Below, piece after piece: positions 1 through 11,272 of a stretch of 64,000 nt of DNA. A program made the translations under genes and the position numbers. The notes under the pieces are model-generated. The model was not told the DNA's origin, ran no database searches, and saw only the letters and a list, made by a program, of their open reading frames with translations. Positions within the stretch are counted from its first letter, which is position 1; every line of letters starts with the position of its first letter. Source of the DNA: Acanthornis magna (lineage: Eukaryota; Chordata; Aves; Passeriformes; Acanthizidae); NCBI GenBank assembly GCA_036785705.1, contig JAWUZG010000084.1:14955501-15019500 (forward strand), given 5' to 3'.

Positions 1-140
1 CCAGGCTGAACAACCCCAGTTGTCAGCCTGGTCTCATAGGACAGGTGCTCCAGCCCTCTGATTATCTTCCTAGCCCTCCTCTGGACTTTTTCCAACAGGT
101 CCACATCTTTCTTGTGTTGGGGCCACAGAGCTTTTCTAGG
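1..140 (-). mobile_element. CR1 LINE fragment at the window edge
   Basis: The plus strand starts CCAGGCTGAACAACCCCAG and continues with GTGCTCCAGCCCTCTGAT and CCTCCTCTGGAC, the reverse complement of the CR1 region just before its 3' UTR. It continues beyond position 1. Confidence 0.85.
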
Positions 141-1034
141 TGCTTGTAATGATGCTTTTGCATAAGGTGTGCTGGTGTGCTCAGGGGAGGCCAAGCACTG
201 AAAATGGCCACAGAAACTGCACTTGGTAACCAGGAGGGGAATAGAGCAGCTTCTGCTGTAACGAATCCTAGCATCTTTCTGCAGAAAAAGAGAGTTATGG
301 ACTCACTTTGGAACCCCTGGGGCCACCACACTGGGTCACCCAAACCTGTCCAGTGACTGTAAGAGAAAGCCTGAGAGAGATTGAAACTGAAGAAATTTAA
401 ATAACTATGCTCAAAAAGAGGACATTTTGTCTGGAGGAAGCCTAAATTACATTATGTTCCCCAGTGAGTGTTATCATTACCCTGCATGCTGCTAAAAGTC
501 ACAGCAGCCCCTGAGCCAGAAAAACGCCTGCACAGGGATCCTGAGCATCAGGATTTTGGATCTGAGCTTTGGGGTTTCATGGTTTTACAGCAGTGCCCAA
601 CAAGTGCTCTGGAGCCAGAAGACCTAGAAGCCTGAGAAAAGTGGCACCAAGATACTGTTGTGGGATGTAAAGTATGTGGAAGGGACTTTTCTCCTCTCTC
701 TGTGATTAAGAAAACAAAAATTGCAGGAAAAATCCAGCAGAAAATACGAATCTATTTGAGATTTACTGCTATGAAACCATTCTAACGGAGAACTCCCAGC
801 CAGCTCCACCTACATGCACTTCATCCAGCTCACTGATATTTCCAAAGGCTGCCTACAGCTGAGCCTGCTAAAGTCAATAGTGGTAAATACCATCATGTTT
901 GACGTTTTGACTGTAGGTCTGATTTGATCAAATTCTACTCCTTGGTTTAAGTTTTGTTTAGATGCCAAGCCTGATTACCTGAGTAACATTATATAACAGT
1001 AATCTCTGTTTTTCCAAATTTTTTTATAACAATA

Positions 1035-1140
1035 GCATATCTGCATTTTACTGCTGGGGAAGCTACAACATGGAGTTATCAAGTGATTTACCTAAAGGCA
1101 AGCAGTGAGTGACTGGCAGAGCTAGGAACAGTTCTGTCTT
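1035..1140 (+). repeat. MIR-like (ancient amniote SINE) fragment
   Basis: The order of short matches (CATTTTACTGCTGGGGAAGC, ATCAAGTGATTTACCTAAAG, ACTGGCAGAGCTAGGA) follows the MIR core, ATTTTACAGATGAGGAAAC to GGCAGAGCCAGGA. It is highly diverged. Confidence 0.5.
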
Positions 1141-4100
1141 CTCTTGATATTCTTACTACATTTACATTTAAACTGACCTGTCTTTGCACAGAAATCAGCA
1201 GTAAATGATTATACTATTTAGTAATCTACATATAATTCTCAGCAGCAGGGTTTTGTCCAAAGGTGGTGGAGCCATATGGGAGCAGATAGTTCAGAGTATC
1301 TAAACACAAAGCACATGAGTTAAGGAGGGACATAGCCATGAGCAGCTTAGCAGCTACTGATGGGTATTGTGATTCCCTTAGCAAACCCCACATGTAAAGA
1401 GCTCTTCTGAATTCAGATTTACAGAATCTGTAGTCTTCACTCATAACAGCTTATTTCCTAATCTTGGCCCACTCTGAGCTCTGTCAATCCATGTAAATCT
1501 CTGACACCATTTATTCCTGAGCTTATCGCTTCTCTCCCCAGCATGCATCCACAAGGTGAGCATGCCCCAGGTTCTCACAAGGTTTGCCAGCAGAGAACTG
1601 CCATGGGGGAGGACTCAGATGCTTCTCCTGAGACATCCTCCTTTTGCAGCTTGGCATAGCAGCCAGAGATGCTTAATGCCTAACACATAAGCCCACAGAG
1701 ACTAACTTTAGCCAAAAGCATAAGGACATCGACTGTCAAAATATTTTTAGAATGGCTGTATCCTCTAAGAGGGAATGAGGTGAGGGATTCCTGGAGGCCA
1801 TGGCTCAGAGTGCTCAGAACTGCTTTTCAATTGTGTCTTATAAGCAGTGCACAGGGCTTTCAAACCTGCATATATGAGTTTGACAAGGGGTTTGATACAA
1901 TCCTTTGCACTGGGAGGTGTCAGGCCATCCTGCCATCCTGAGGCAGCGTGGCTCTGAACTCTTCTCTGCTCAGGCCTGAGAGACCTTCATGTATTAGGTC
2001 ACACACATTATGAGGCAGGAACCCTGGCTCCAGACTGATTCTTTAGGAATCCCAGTGTTCTTGTCTGGCTCCCATCTGCCTTCAAGGTTCTCTGCACACT
2101 GGGATCATGGGCACATCAGAAGTCTGCCAACAGCAACGCTGGATTCATGAGGTCTTGTAGTGCATCATAGAGCAAGCTGTGAAAGCTGTGGTGGAAATGT
2201 CCTCTCCATGACACTGCTGACACTCTCCCTGAGCCTACAGTTGTTTCAGCACAGGCTTTCTTCTTAAAAGGAGCTCAATTCACAGTGATGGTACTTACAC
2301 TCAGGAAAGAGCCTGGCATCTTCTGATGCTGCTCACAAGAACAACCCTCAGCTCAACATTTCCTGAATAAATGGTAGCAGCCACTGCAGGATCCAGCATA
2401 AGGAAACTAACATTCTTGCACCACCTCCCTGAACGTCCCACCTCTCCTACACTGGAGAGCACTGATGACTAAGAAGCCACACGAAGGAGCCCAGCTGTTC
2501 TGCTCCAGATTCTGGCAAGAGCTGGATGTGAATGGGAGTCAGGGAGGCTTGATGGCATTAGCTTTGCAATGTGATCATCATTCTTCCCCACAGCAGGAAC
2601 AGACTGCTGGGAGCTGAACAGCTTTGGAGGACAGGTGGTCTTGGTCAGGACTCTGAAGAAAATGCTTTCAGGGGGTGGTGTGTGTTTACTCGGGCTGTGT
2701 CTGAGGGGGCTGGTGATGACTAGAATGCTCGCTTGTCTTCTTTGATTCCACTCAGAACTTTTACTTTTTGGAGCTGACAGGCTCTGCACTTTAGGCAAAA
2801 AAAGAATGTGACTGCAGCTTTTAGAACCAGAAATTAGAAGGGGGTGAACAAGGAAAGCAAAGAGTGCTAAGGTTTGGATTGAAAATTAATTTTTTTTTTT
2901 TAAAGCAAGACTCTCATAGCAGAGAACAAATGCTTGGAAAGACTACAGTTGATCCTGTACAGGAAAAGGCATGGAAACTATAGTGATAAAAAGGTGTTTA
3001 CAGTGATGGCAGCATTCTCTGAACAGCTATAGCCACTTATCAAAGGAGCTCTGCTCTACCTGGTCATGCCTGTCACCACAGACTCATCAATATGTGGGTG
3101 AGGCTCTAGGCAGGGGCCTCGGAGGTACCTCAAACCTCTGTTTTATCACAGGCACTTAGCCAAGGCTAAGCTCCACAAAAGTGCTCATGTCATGGTGATT
3201 GCAACAGCTAAGAAAACAAATGTACCTCAGGAACTTGGCCTTCAGTATCAAATACAAGTCCTGAAGGAGTAACAATTATTCCCCAAAAGTGTTCCTGTGC
3301 ACGGCAGCAGCTTCCACTTAGGCTGCTGGCAAGGGAGGATTTTTTATAAACCATCTGTGCCCTCAGTCACTTGTGTTTCAAAAGAGAGGAAGCAAACTAC
3401 CATCCTTCATGCCTCTTGTGATGTCCCAGGACACATGCTCCCAGCTCCATGCCCAGCTCCAGCCACAGCTCATGCAGAAGTGCTGGGGCAGACTGCTCAT
3501 TACAAAGGTCTTTGGCCTAAATTTATCCCACATGAAAGAGTCCTGGAAGTTCAAATCTCCACTCATTGTTGCATTTTTCTAGTCCTCACATTAATCCTGG
3601 AAATGTCAAAGGAAATCATAACAACAGCAGCTGATCAACCAGCTCGAAGAACCAGAGAGAAGGCTTCCAGTCCTGCTCTCTGGGCCTCTTTGCTTTTGCA
3701 GTTCCACCAGCTAGGAATAATTACACAAAATTGTGACGTAATCCCTACTGAAATCCAAATCTTTTCATTCCCTTCCAGCCAATTGGAAGTCACCCCTGAT
3801 GTTTTCTAGCTCCCTGCCTCTGTGAATGAGACCGTATCCATGAGAAAATATGCTTGGATCACTCACTGTGATTTATTCATCCGGAGGCAATTTGGAGGTT
3901 GTTGCTTACAATTAGCCACTTGATCTTTATCAGCATTGTTCTTAGCCCTTAGAAAGCTGTGTCTCTGGATACAACCTTTCCGGTGCTTGGATGGCCTATT
4001 TAATTATACAACTGGACCTGTTTGTGCATGGGATACTGGAGTGAATGAAATCCTAACAATCCTCAACACTCACCTTCCCTATCAGTAGCAAGAACTAGTA

Positions 4101-5110
4101 TTTTTTATAAGTTCCCTAATGTGTCCCTTGGAAAACATCACAATATAATGCTGTAGGGGAGAGCACTGTCTGCTCAGGGGGAAGATTGTAGGGCAAGAAA
4201 GAAGCGGGTATGTTCATTATTGTATCAAATTACAAATGAGAGAGTAAATAATCCTGAGGTGTTTCAGTGTGGAGATGTCATCTTTTCAGATAAACAGGGA
4301 CAAGCCCAAGCAATGCTGGATAAGAAAGGCACTCTCAAGAAATGCATATTGCTGTGAAAAATGTTTCTGAATGCATATTAACTGAAACAAGAAAACAATA
4401 TTTAATGACATAGATTCACCCTAGCATAGCTGACAGAAGAGTTTATTAGGCCTTTTGCAGGGATCTGAGCTGAATTTCATATAGGAAGGAAGATCTGGCA
4501 TTGCCCATTTTAGAAAAAGAGATGGAAATTACTGAGTGCTGGAATGAGAGTACAGGGAAAAGAAAATGATGGGAACTAAAAAGCAGAAGAGTACTAAGGA
4601 AGTAGCAGGGCAATTTGATTGGCTGTGACATGCAGTTTCTGAGCTCTTGAAGAAACCAAAGTGGAGAGTGGGAGTGATAAGAAAGAACAAGTGGGATTCT
4701 GCCTGGTCAATTTTGTCATCGTTCCTGCCTCCTGGGGCCATTCTGCCTTGGCAGTGTTTTGCATGACCTGCAAACAGCACGGAAGACAATGAGATGATTC
4801 CCATGAAGGGAAGAGTGTAAGGCAGCTGCCTCAGAGATGTCTGAGTGTAAAATCCTGAAGCAGGAACAAAGCCTTTTAATGAACTTGGAGGGAGGGGGAA
4901 GGGAAAGAACAAAACTGTCAGCATTGAAGAATGCTGATTATTTCAGCAAACTTTCAAAGTAGTTTAAAGGTTACCCCAAAGCACTGCAAGAGCTGCAGTC
5001 TGTACGCTTGCACCTTAGAAGTACAAACAGTGTAACAGCAGTCTTCAGAAAGAACTGAACAGAGGGGTAGGAGGGGGAAGAAAAAAAAAGAAAAGTTGTA
5101 TTTTGGGAGG

Positions 5111-5180
5111 GTTTGTGCAATTGGAGCTTACGGCGACGTGTTTAGAGGCCATAGATGCTGGAGAGAGGCCAAGCAGGAAC
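5111..5180 (+). pseudogene. Mitochondrial tRNA-Glu remnant (in NUMT)
   Basis: A 70-base segment immediately before ND6. The ends GTTTGTG and CAGGAAC can pair as an acceptor stem, and the 3' part AGGCCAAGCAGGAAC resembles avian mt tRNA-Glu. The anticodon loop is degraded. The call rests mainly on its position next to ND6. Confidence 0.6.
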
Positions 5181-5184
5181 AATT

Positions 5185-5674
5185 ATGACCTATTTTGTAC
5201 TTTTCTTAGTGTTGTGCTTTGTTTAGGGAGGGTTAGCAGGTGCTAACCCATCACTGTATTATGGAGGGGTAGGTTTGGTGTTGGCATCTATTGCAGGGTG
5301 TGGGTGGTTGTTGAGTTTGGGGGTCTCCTTTGTGTCATTGGTGCTGTTTATGGTTTACTTGTGTGGAATGTCAGTGGATTATGCTTATTCTTTGTTTATA
5401 GCAGCAGATCATTTTCCAGAGACTTGGGGGAATTTGTTGTTACGGTGTAGGTCTTGGTTTTAGTTCTTGGAGGTAGTTATTGGGGGAGTTTACTGAATGC
5501 TGAAAGTTTGGGATGGCTGCTGTTGATGTTTTCTGTTCAATCAGATTGTAGTGGTGTAGCTATGTTTTATTTTTGTGGGGTGGGGATGGTTTTGCTAGGG
5601 GCTGTTACTAACTTTATTTGTTGTTTTGGAACTTGTGCGAGGGTTATCTGACACAGTGATTTGGGCAGTTTAAG
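5185..5674 (+). pseudogene. ND6: Mitochondrial ND6 pseudogene (in NUMT)
   Basis: The frame begins MTYFVLFLVLCFV, meets an in-frame TAG at codon 14 (a stop in both the nuclear and the vertebrate mitochondrial code), then resumes [14 protein letters not shown] and [19 protein letters not shown], which is unmistakably avian ND6. A frameshift follows near 5450. The reading then continues with SGVAMFYFCGVGM, a second shift, and the C-terminus LFVVLELVRGLS ending IWAV and a TAA at 5672. The total of 490 nt compares with about 520 nt for the intact gene. In mitochondria the product is a membrane subunit of complex I; this copy cannot make it. Confidence 0.92.
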
Positions 5675-5683
5675 GGTAGAAAT

Positions 5684-5754
5684 CAGAGGGTGGTTTAATG
5701 TAAAATACCAGCTTTGGGAGTTGGAGATAGAGATTAAAGTCCTTTTCGTCTGAG
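5684..5754 (+). pseudogene. Mitochondrial tRNA-Pro remnant (in NUMT)
   Basis: It lies 9 bases after the ND6 stop. The segment AATACCAGCTTTGGGAGTTGG carries the TGG anticodon in a TTTGGGA loop, and AGATTAAAGTCCTTTTCG resembles the T arm. The CAGA and TCTG ends pair. This position and strand match the light-strand tRNA-Pro of birds. Confidence 0.8.
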
Positions 5755-5766
5755 GTGATTTGTGGA

Positions 5767-5833
5767 ATTCTAAGAAGTGTAGTCTTCACTCATTGGTTCA
5801 GAAGACCAATGTTTTTTTCTAAACTATTAGAGT
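5767..5833 (-). pseudogene. Mitochondrial tRNA-Thr remnant (in NUMT)
   Basis: The minus strand reads ACTCTAATAGTTTAG, then CATTGGTCTTCTGAACCAATG as an anticodon arm, and ends TTAGAAT, which pairs with the start apart from one mismatch. The threonine anticodon TGT appears changed to TCT. It lies between tRNA-Pro and cytochrome b as in the ancestral avian order, and its 5' end overlaps the apparent cytb stop by a few bases. Confidence 0.7.
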
Positions 5834-5990
5834 ACTTTTAGAAATTCAGTATTTTGTTTTTCTAGGGCTCCAATAATAGCGAAGAGGATTGGGAGGGTGA
5901 TGAAGCAGGTGAGGGAGGCTAGCTGGCCAATAATGATGAACAGTTGATTCAGGCAGAGATCCCAAATGTATAATCTACTCTTGGCCCTTC
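5827..5990 (-). pseudogene. CYTB: Cytochrome b 3' end pseudogene (in NUMT)
   Basis: The minus-strand frame contains FIIIGQLASLTCFITL followed by PILFAIIGALEK and a stop at 5827-5829. This matches the final transmembrane segment and C-terminus of avian cytochrome b (IIIGQLASL is diagnostic). Upstream, a one-base shift garbles the expected WIGSQPVEHP, and recognisable similarity ends near 5990. Only about 50 of roughly 380 codons are present. Confidence 0.88.
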
Positions 5991-7923
5991 TCTCAGTTCT
6001 TCTAGCCCCAAAACACCCAAAAGTTACATCTCCTCGCACTCAGCACGGAGGCAGAAAGCATTTCCATCAGCAACTTAACAACTGTATGCCAGCCCCCCAA
6101 TACTCTGTGACTTTTGCAAAAGGTGAGGGTGAGCTTGAAGTGTGCCAGTGATACAGACTGGGCTTTGGCCTGCATGCAGTTATTCTGTGCTGAAGAGCTG
6201 GTTTATGCCATACATTAGAGGAGGCTTGTCAGAGAGACTCAGTCTCCTGAGTGATTCAGTGATGAAATAACAGGCAAAAATACCTGGGATGTAGCTTGGT
6301 TCAACCTTTCCTCCTGACATTGATTCATCCTTCAAATGGCAAGTCATACCAGGGAGAATCCTATGGTCGGTTTTATCTCTAAGATATCTTAGCAGACTGA
6401 GGAAAAAGTTCAGTATTGTTTTGGGGTGAGCATTCATTCCCTGTGAATATATTTTATGTAGTTTAGAAATACACTCCTTTTCCTATTGTAGGCCTGTCCT
6501 TCGATAGATTACATTTAAAAAGAGACAATTTCTGATTTATTTAGATGATACCATGGGGTTTTACCAGATACATTTCACTTTCTGAAAAACTAAAAAAATG
6601 TCTAGTTAATTGACACTGAGGAAATAACAAACGGACAAGAGTTGTCAGTAAAGCAGATGTTCTGTCTCTTTCAGCCTTGCTGTCAGTGACACTGGAGTTT
6701 CAAAACACTCTAAAAATATCATGAGATAAAGCACTGTTAAACGGTATGAGAACCTTCCTTCCAGAGACTGCGTGACTTACCCAATCCAACAGTCATATTG
6801 ATGGAACTGAAGGAAAGACCAGTCCTAAGGACCAGTTTTCTGCAGGTTGATTTACAAGCAGCTGTTGTTTAGTGGCTGCTTCAGATGTTTGTAGCAATAT
6901 CCATCCTCAGCCATCAACACAATTTTCCCCTTAGGTGTTTCTGTCCTCCTATGAGGCATCTTGGCTGTTTGTGTAACAGGAGCTGCACTGCTTTAGTTTA
7001 TTGCTCAGTGAATTAAGAAAACCTGAAATTGATGTTAGGTTATCTTAAAGAACCAGACATGTTTGGTGGTTTGGCAGTTTCTGTGTGAACGGTTCCAACA
7101 TCCTTCTAACCAAAGGAGAAATCTCCAGGAAATATGTGGAAGTGAAAACTGGGAGCAGAAATCTCTACCTCCATTTCAACCCAAGCCCTTCAAATTCCTA
7201 CACTAGACCTACACTAACCAATACAGATTGCCTTGTAAACACACAATTCTCCTGGCAAGGAGCATACTGTGGGGCAGTGAGTATGCTGTGAGGCAGGATG
7301 GGGAGGTAAGGATAACCTCCAAGCAGACATCTAGGCAGCATCACAATGTTCTTCTGATCAGCTCAGTAAAACAAAGGACGGCATTATGTCACCAGAACTG
7401 AACTCTGAAGTAACTTATTAAAAACCTCCCAATATTATGTTGCCTCTCAGAGGCAGTCCCAGGAAGGTTCTGGAGAACAGCCACCTCTGAGACCATCCTG
7501 CCTGTGTTCATACTACAGGGTTGCTGAATGACAGGCTATAGTGTTAAGCTTCAGCCTGTAGCCCCTAATGGATCTTCAAAACCTGAGAACTGCCACATTG
7601 AGTGACAGGTTTTTGTGGGGGTCTCAAGGCAGATGAACCCTCAGATTGTAACAGCAAAAAAAAGCCACTAGGCTTTACTCCTTAGCAGCTCCATGTATAC
7701 AGGTGCTTTGATAGTAGGAGTTGGGTTTGTGTTTCTCATCCTATGCACATATGCCAATAGGGAGAACAGTGGAAATGTGAAGGAGAAGAAGTGGCATTAA
7801 CCTCATCCCTGTGACATAGCCACCAAAACAGTGACCTTGACACAAGCGAGGAAGAACTCTGTCCCTTTAAAAATAGTTGTTACATTTTTCCACTGGAAAA
7901 ACCAAGCAAAGCCCAACAACCAA

Positions 7924-7970
7924 CAAAAAAAAAAAAAAGAAAAGAAAAAGAAAAAAAAAGAAAAAAATGA
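7924..7970 (+). repeat. A-rich low-complexity tract
   Basis: About 45 bases of almost pure A broken by single G residues. It produces spurious lysine-rich and phenylalanine-rich open frames on the two strands. Confidence 0.9.
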
Positions 7971-10900
7971 ACCAAAAAACCCCCAAAACAACCCTTCCCA
8001 ATGGCAGCCCCAGCAGGAGGGAAATTAAGAGTCATATTTCTATTTGGAACATTTTCCCTGACTGAAATAGGACTGATTTCCAGGACAACATGGCAAGGCA
8101 GGACTCAGGGGCATTTATGTGGTTATATCTGAAGTTCTCCACTGTAATCAGGCAGTGTCAGCAAGGTATAACACGAGAGCTGCAAATGGCACAGTATATA
8201 TTAGTGATTATACACTTATACAGTGATTATGGCATTCCTTGAAACTTATTACTGAGAATCTTTATGACAAAATTTAAAAAAGCATTCTGTTAGAAAACTC
8301 TGCATTACATGTCTATGGTTAGGTAAGAAAACGAGGTTTAATGCCCAGAACCTTTCCCCAGTGCCTCATCCGAAGCTCTGCTGGATTTCAAACTCTGCCT
8401 AGCTTATGCCAAGCAGACAGCTGGGCTCCTTTCTGCCATAGCAGAACAGGGGGCGGGGTGTGGAGGTGGGATGTTAATGCTTCCTCCCTATCTTAGGTAT
8501 CAGTCACTCTGATAGGATGAGTGCATCCCTAAGAATCAGCCCAAGTCACAGATGTATGGGGCCAAAAAGGATGGAAGTAGGTTATGTCAGCAGTGGGGAA
8601 AGGCCTGAAAGCTATATTCAGAGGCCTGTTGGCACACAGTAAGGCCAGCCCTAGCAACATCAAAGGCTACAGCAAGGAGTTAGTTTATACAGTTTTGTCA
8701 GTTGGATTAGGCTCTTCATTAGGATGCAGAACAAACCTCTTCTACTTGGCAGACAGGAGCGAGAAACAGAATAAAAATGGAAATCAGATCTCAGCCCTGA
8801 ATTCCCCATTCAGCAAAGCTCTTCTTATTTGCGTAGGAACTCCAGTTTGCCTGGCTTTGTTTAAAATAAAGGTAACAGGAAATTTCTGGGCAGGATGAGG
8901 TCAAGGTCTCTTGCTTTGGGGCCAGCAAGCCCTGGGAGGACTCGAGTCAGAACAGCCTGTCCTAGGAGGAGGACAAGCAGAGGGCAAGAGCATTTGCTAC
9001 GGGGTACCAGCAATACCATCTCTGCAGCTGCATCCTCAGCAGGCAAACTCAACAGGGAGACTTTGGAAAAGACCTTTCTTAGTTTGAGTTGAACAAGTAG
9101 TTGTCACGCTGTACAAAGTCATGGAAAGTCTGATACTGGAGTGGATGGTTTTTAGCATGCAGGTTGTGCTCTAGCTGGCTTGTTACTTTTCCCCTCCATC
9201 TTTTGATGAAGTTGCTGGTCTGTCTCAGTGTGTTTGCAGGCTAGGAGAACAAGATTATCTGATTTTGCGGGTTCCTAATGCCTCTGACAGCATTGAAATC
9301 CACAAAGGTCAAAGAGAAAAGCCTGAGTTCGATCTCAATCATGTCAGCATAGCTAAGGGGTCACTGGGAGGGGTATGCTGGTATACTGCAAATTCACTTT
9401 AAGATCAGAAAGAAACCCAAGTATTTAAAATATGAATTAGTTTACTTACTGTATCATGAGAGCAAAGCATGCTTATCTGTAAGAAGGTATTTTTTGCTAC
9501 CCTTAGGACTTATCTTTATTGTGTTTTAAATCAGAATATTGAAGGTTAGCATTTGTTTTACAATTTCATATAGTTTTTTTTAAAACAGTCTCTGGAGTGA
9601 AATCGGACCTATTTATATAAAATATTTCTTGCCCTGAAACAGGAATGACTGAAATATATTAGCAGCTGTCTGAAAGATACATGCCTACATTTCACTCAGT
9701 GCTGTTGAAGCCTTTAAATCACTATATTAGCCCTTCAAATTGTAAACAAAATGTTAATTTCCTGACTGCTATAGTAAAAGGTAAAAGAGACTGCTAGTTG
9801 TAATAACCTGGACCTTGGATTATTTTATTAATATTGCAAATTGTAAGTGACAGAGCAATTAGGGTTAAATATGACCCCAGAAAAGCAGCTTGACCAATGT
9901 TGTTCATCCTGCTAAATAGATGGAATTTAATTCAACAGAGGAAACAATAGGTTCCCTGTGGTTTATCTCATTAAGGTGATTTCCATAATTCCAACAGTGA
10001 CTCCCACATCTTTAAAATTAAACTTGGTGACAGACAAAATGACAGAGCTGCATTGGGATGGTAAGGGACTTACAAAATTTCTGATTCTGTCATGAAATAG
10101 CCATTGCAAAGTTTGTTCAACATGGCCTTAACTTACTGCTCAGTGAGATAATCCCACAGTCTCTCTTCATCTGAACTATGTCCCTTGGATTTCTTTAAAA
10201 CCCTCATATCTCTCTGGGTACCTTCTGTTGCACCACCTCAGAGCTTCTACATGCACTTAACATTAAGGGGCTCTAATTTTCATCTCTCTTATACTTTTTT
10301 TTCATCCATTAACTTTAATGGGATTGCACCTGACCTACTCCAAGAAAACCAGACTGAAAGAAGTCAGCCTTATACGTCCAAAGATCATATTCAATATTCC
10401 AAAAGTGATTATTTTATGACAGTTTTCTGCAGAAATAAATTTATTTCCCTTGGCTCCACCTCACAAGACAGCACTTTTGCTGAAAGACCTAACAGAAAGA
10501 AAGATTCTGAGGAAGACACAATTTCTCTTTAACATTTAAACTAAAAGGCTGTTCAGGAAATTACAACTAATTTTTAAGGAATTACAGTAATAGATACTTT
10601 TCCCAGTTCTTCCTTTTGTTCTTAAAAAAACAAATCAAACCTTAATTTTCTGACTTTTCTTCCCATACATTGGAAAATACTTAGGATGCATTTTGGCAAA
10701 ACTGAAGGAAATATCTTAAGAAAAAAAATTACTTGAAGCCAGAGAGAAAAAAAGATTTGCCATGATGTTTTCCAACTGTGAGGTTTACTATTCACATAGA
10801 AGGCAGCAATATAGGTGCTGGAAAACAATATTATGCCTAGCATAAACAAAAGGCAAACATACAGCCACAAACATCATAAAGCAACAGAATTTTATCCACC

Positions 10901-11248
10901 GAAATTATTCTTTCACAAATCAAGCTACGGGATTCCCATCAAATTAAAAATCTTACTATGTATGTGTTTAAGTGTTTCCTCTCTTTCATCCTATTACTAC
11001 CTGTACCTTTCATTGCTTACAATGACAGAAGTCTCATTCTATTGTTTTTCAACTATCTCCCCTGTTGTTTGCAGTGTGTGTTCCACGGGTGAAGTTTCTA
11101 CACTGGAATTACAAAAGAAAGTCAGTAAAAGAATATGAGCTTCATTCCATGTCTTGACTATAGTGTAGAGCCTGCCAAAACTAGGGTTGAGGTTTGCTGG
11201 AAATGTAATTACTTGAAATTTCAGTTGGTTCTGAATCACACAGAAATC

Positions 11249-11272
11249 TTTTTTTTTTCTTTTTTTTTTTTT
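11249..11272 (+). repeat. T-rich tract
   Basis: Two runs of T separated by a single C, ending TTAG. Confidence 0.85.

Larger units (their letters stand above)
5111..5995. other. Nuclear mitochondrial DNA insertion (NUMT), tRNA-Glu to cytochrome b
   Basis: About 0.9 kb of degraded mitochondrial DNA in PAMR1 intron 6. On the plus strand the order is tRNA-Glu, ND6, tRNA-Pro, then on the minus strand tRNA-Thr and the 3' end of cytochrome b. Read along the mitochondrial heavy-strand-gene direction (minus strand here) this is cytb, tRNA-Thr, tRNA-Pro, ND6, tRNA-Glu, the ancestral avian order, with no control region between tRNA-Thr and tRNA-Pro. Stop codons and frameshifts show that it is not functional. 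The left edge is at or just before 5111. The right edge is uncertain because similarity to cytb fades at about 5985-5995. Confidence 0.88.

Noticed and set aside
3297..3809. 170-codon plus-strand open frame
   Set aside because: The composition and sequence show no domain, and there are no flanking gene features. It is within chance length for a 64 kb eukaryotic window.
7803..8065. Lysine-rich and phenylalanine-rich short frames
   Set aside because: They are translations of the A-rich low-complexity tract.
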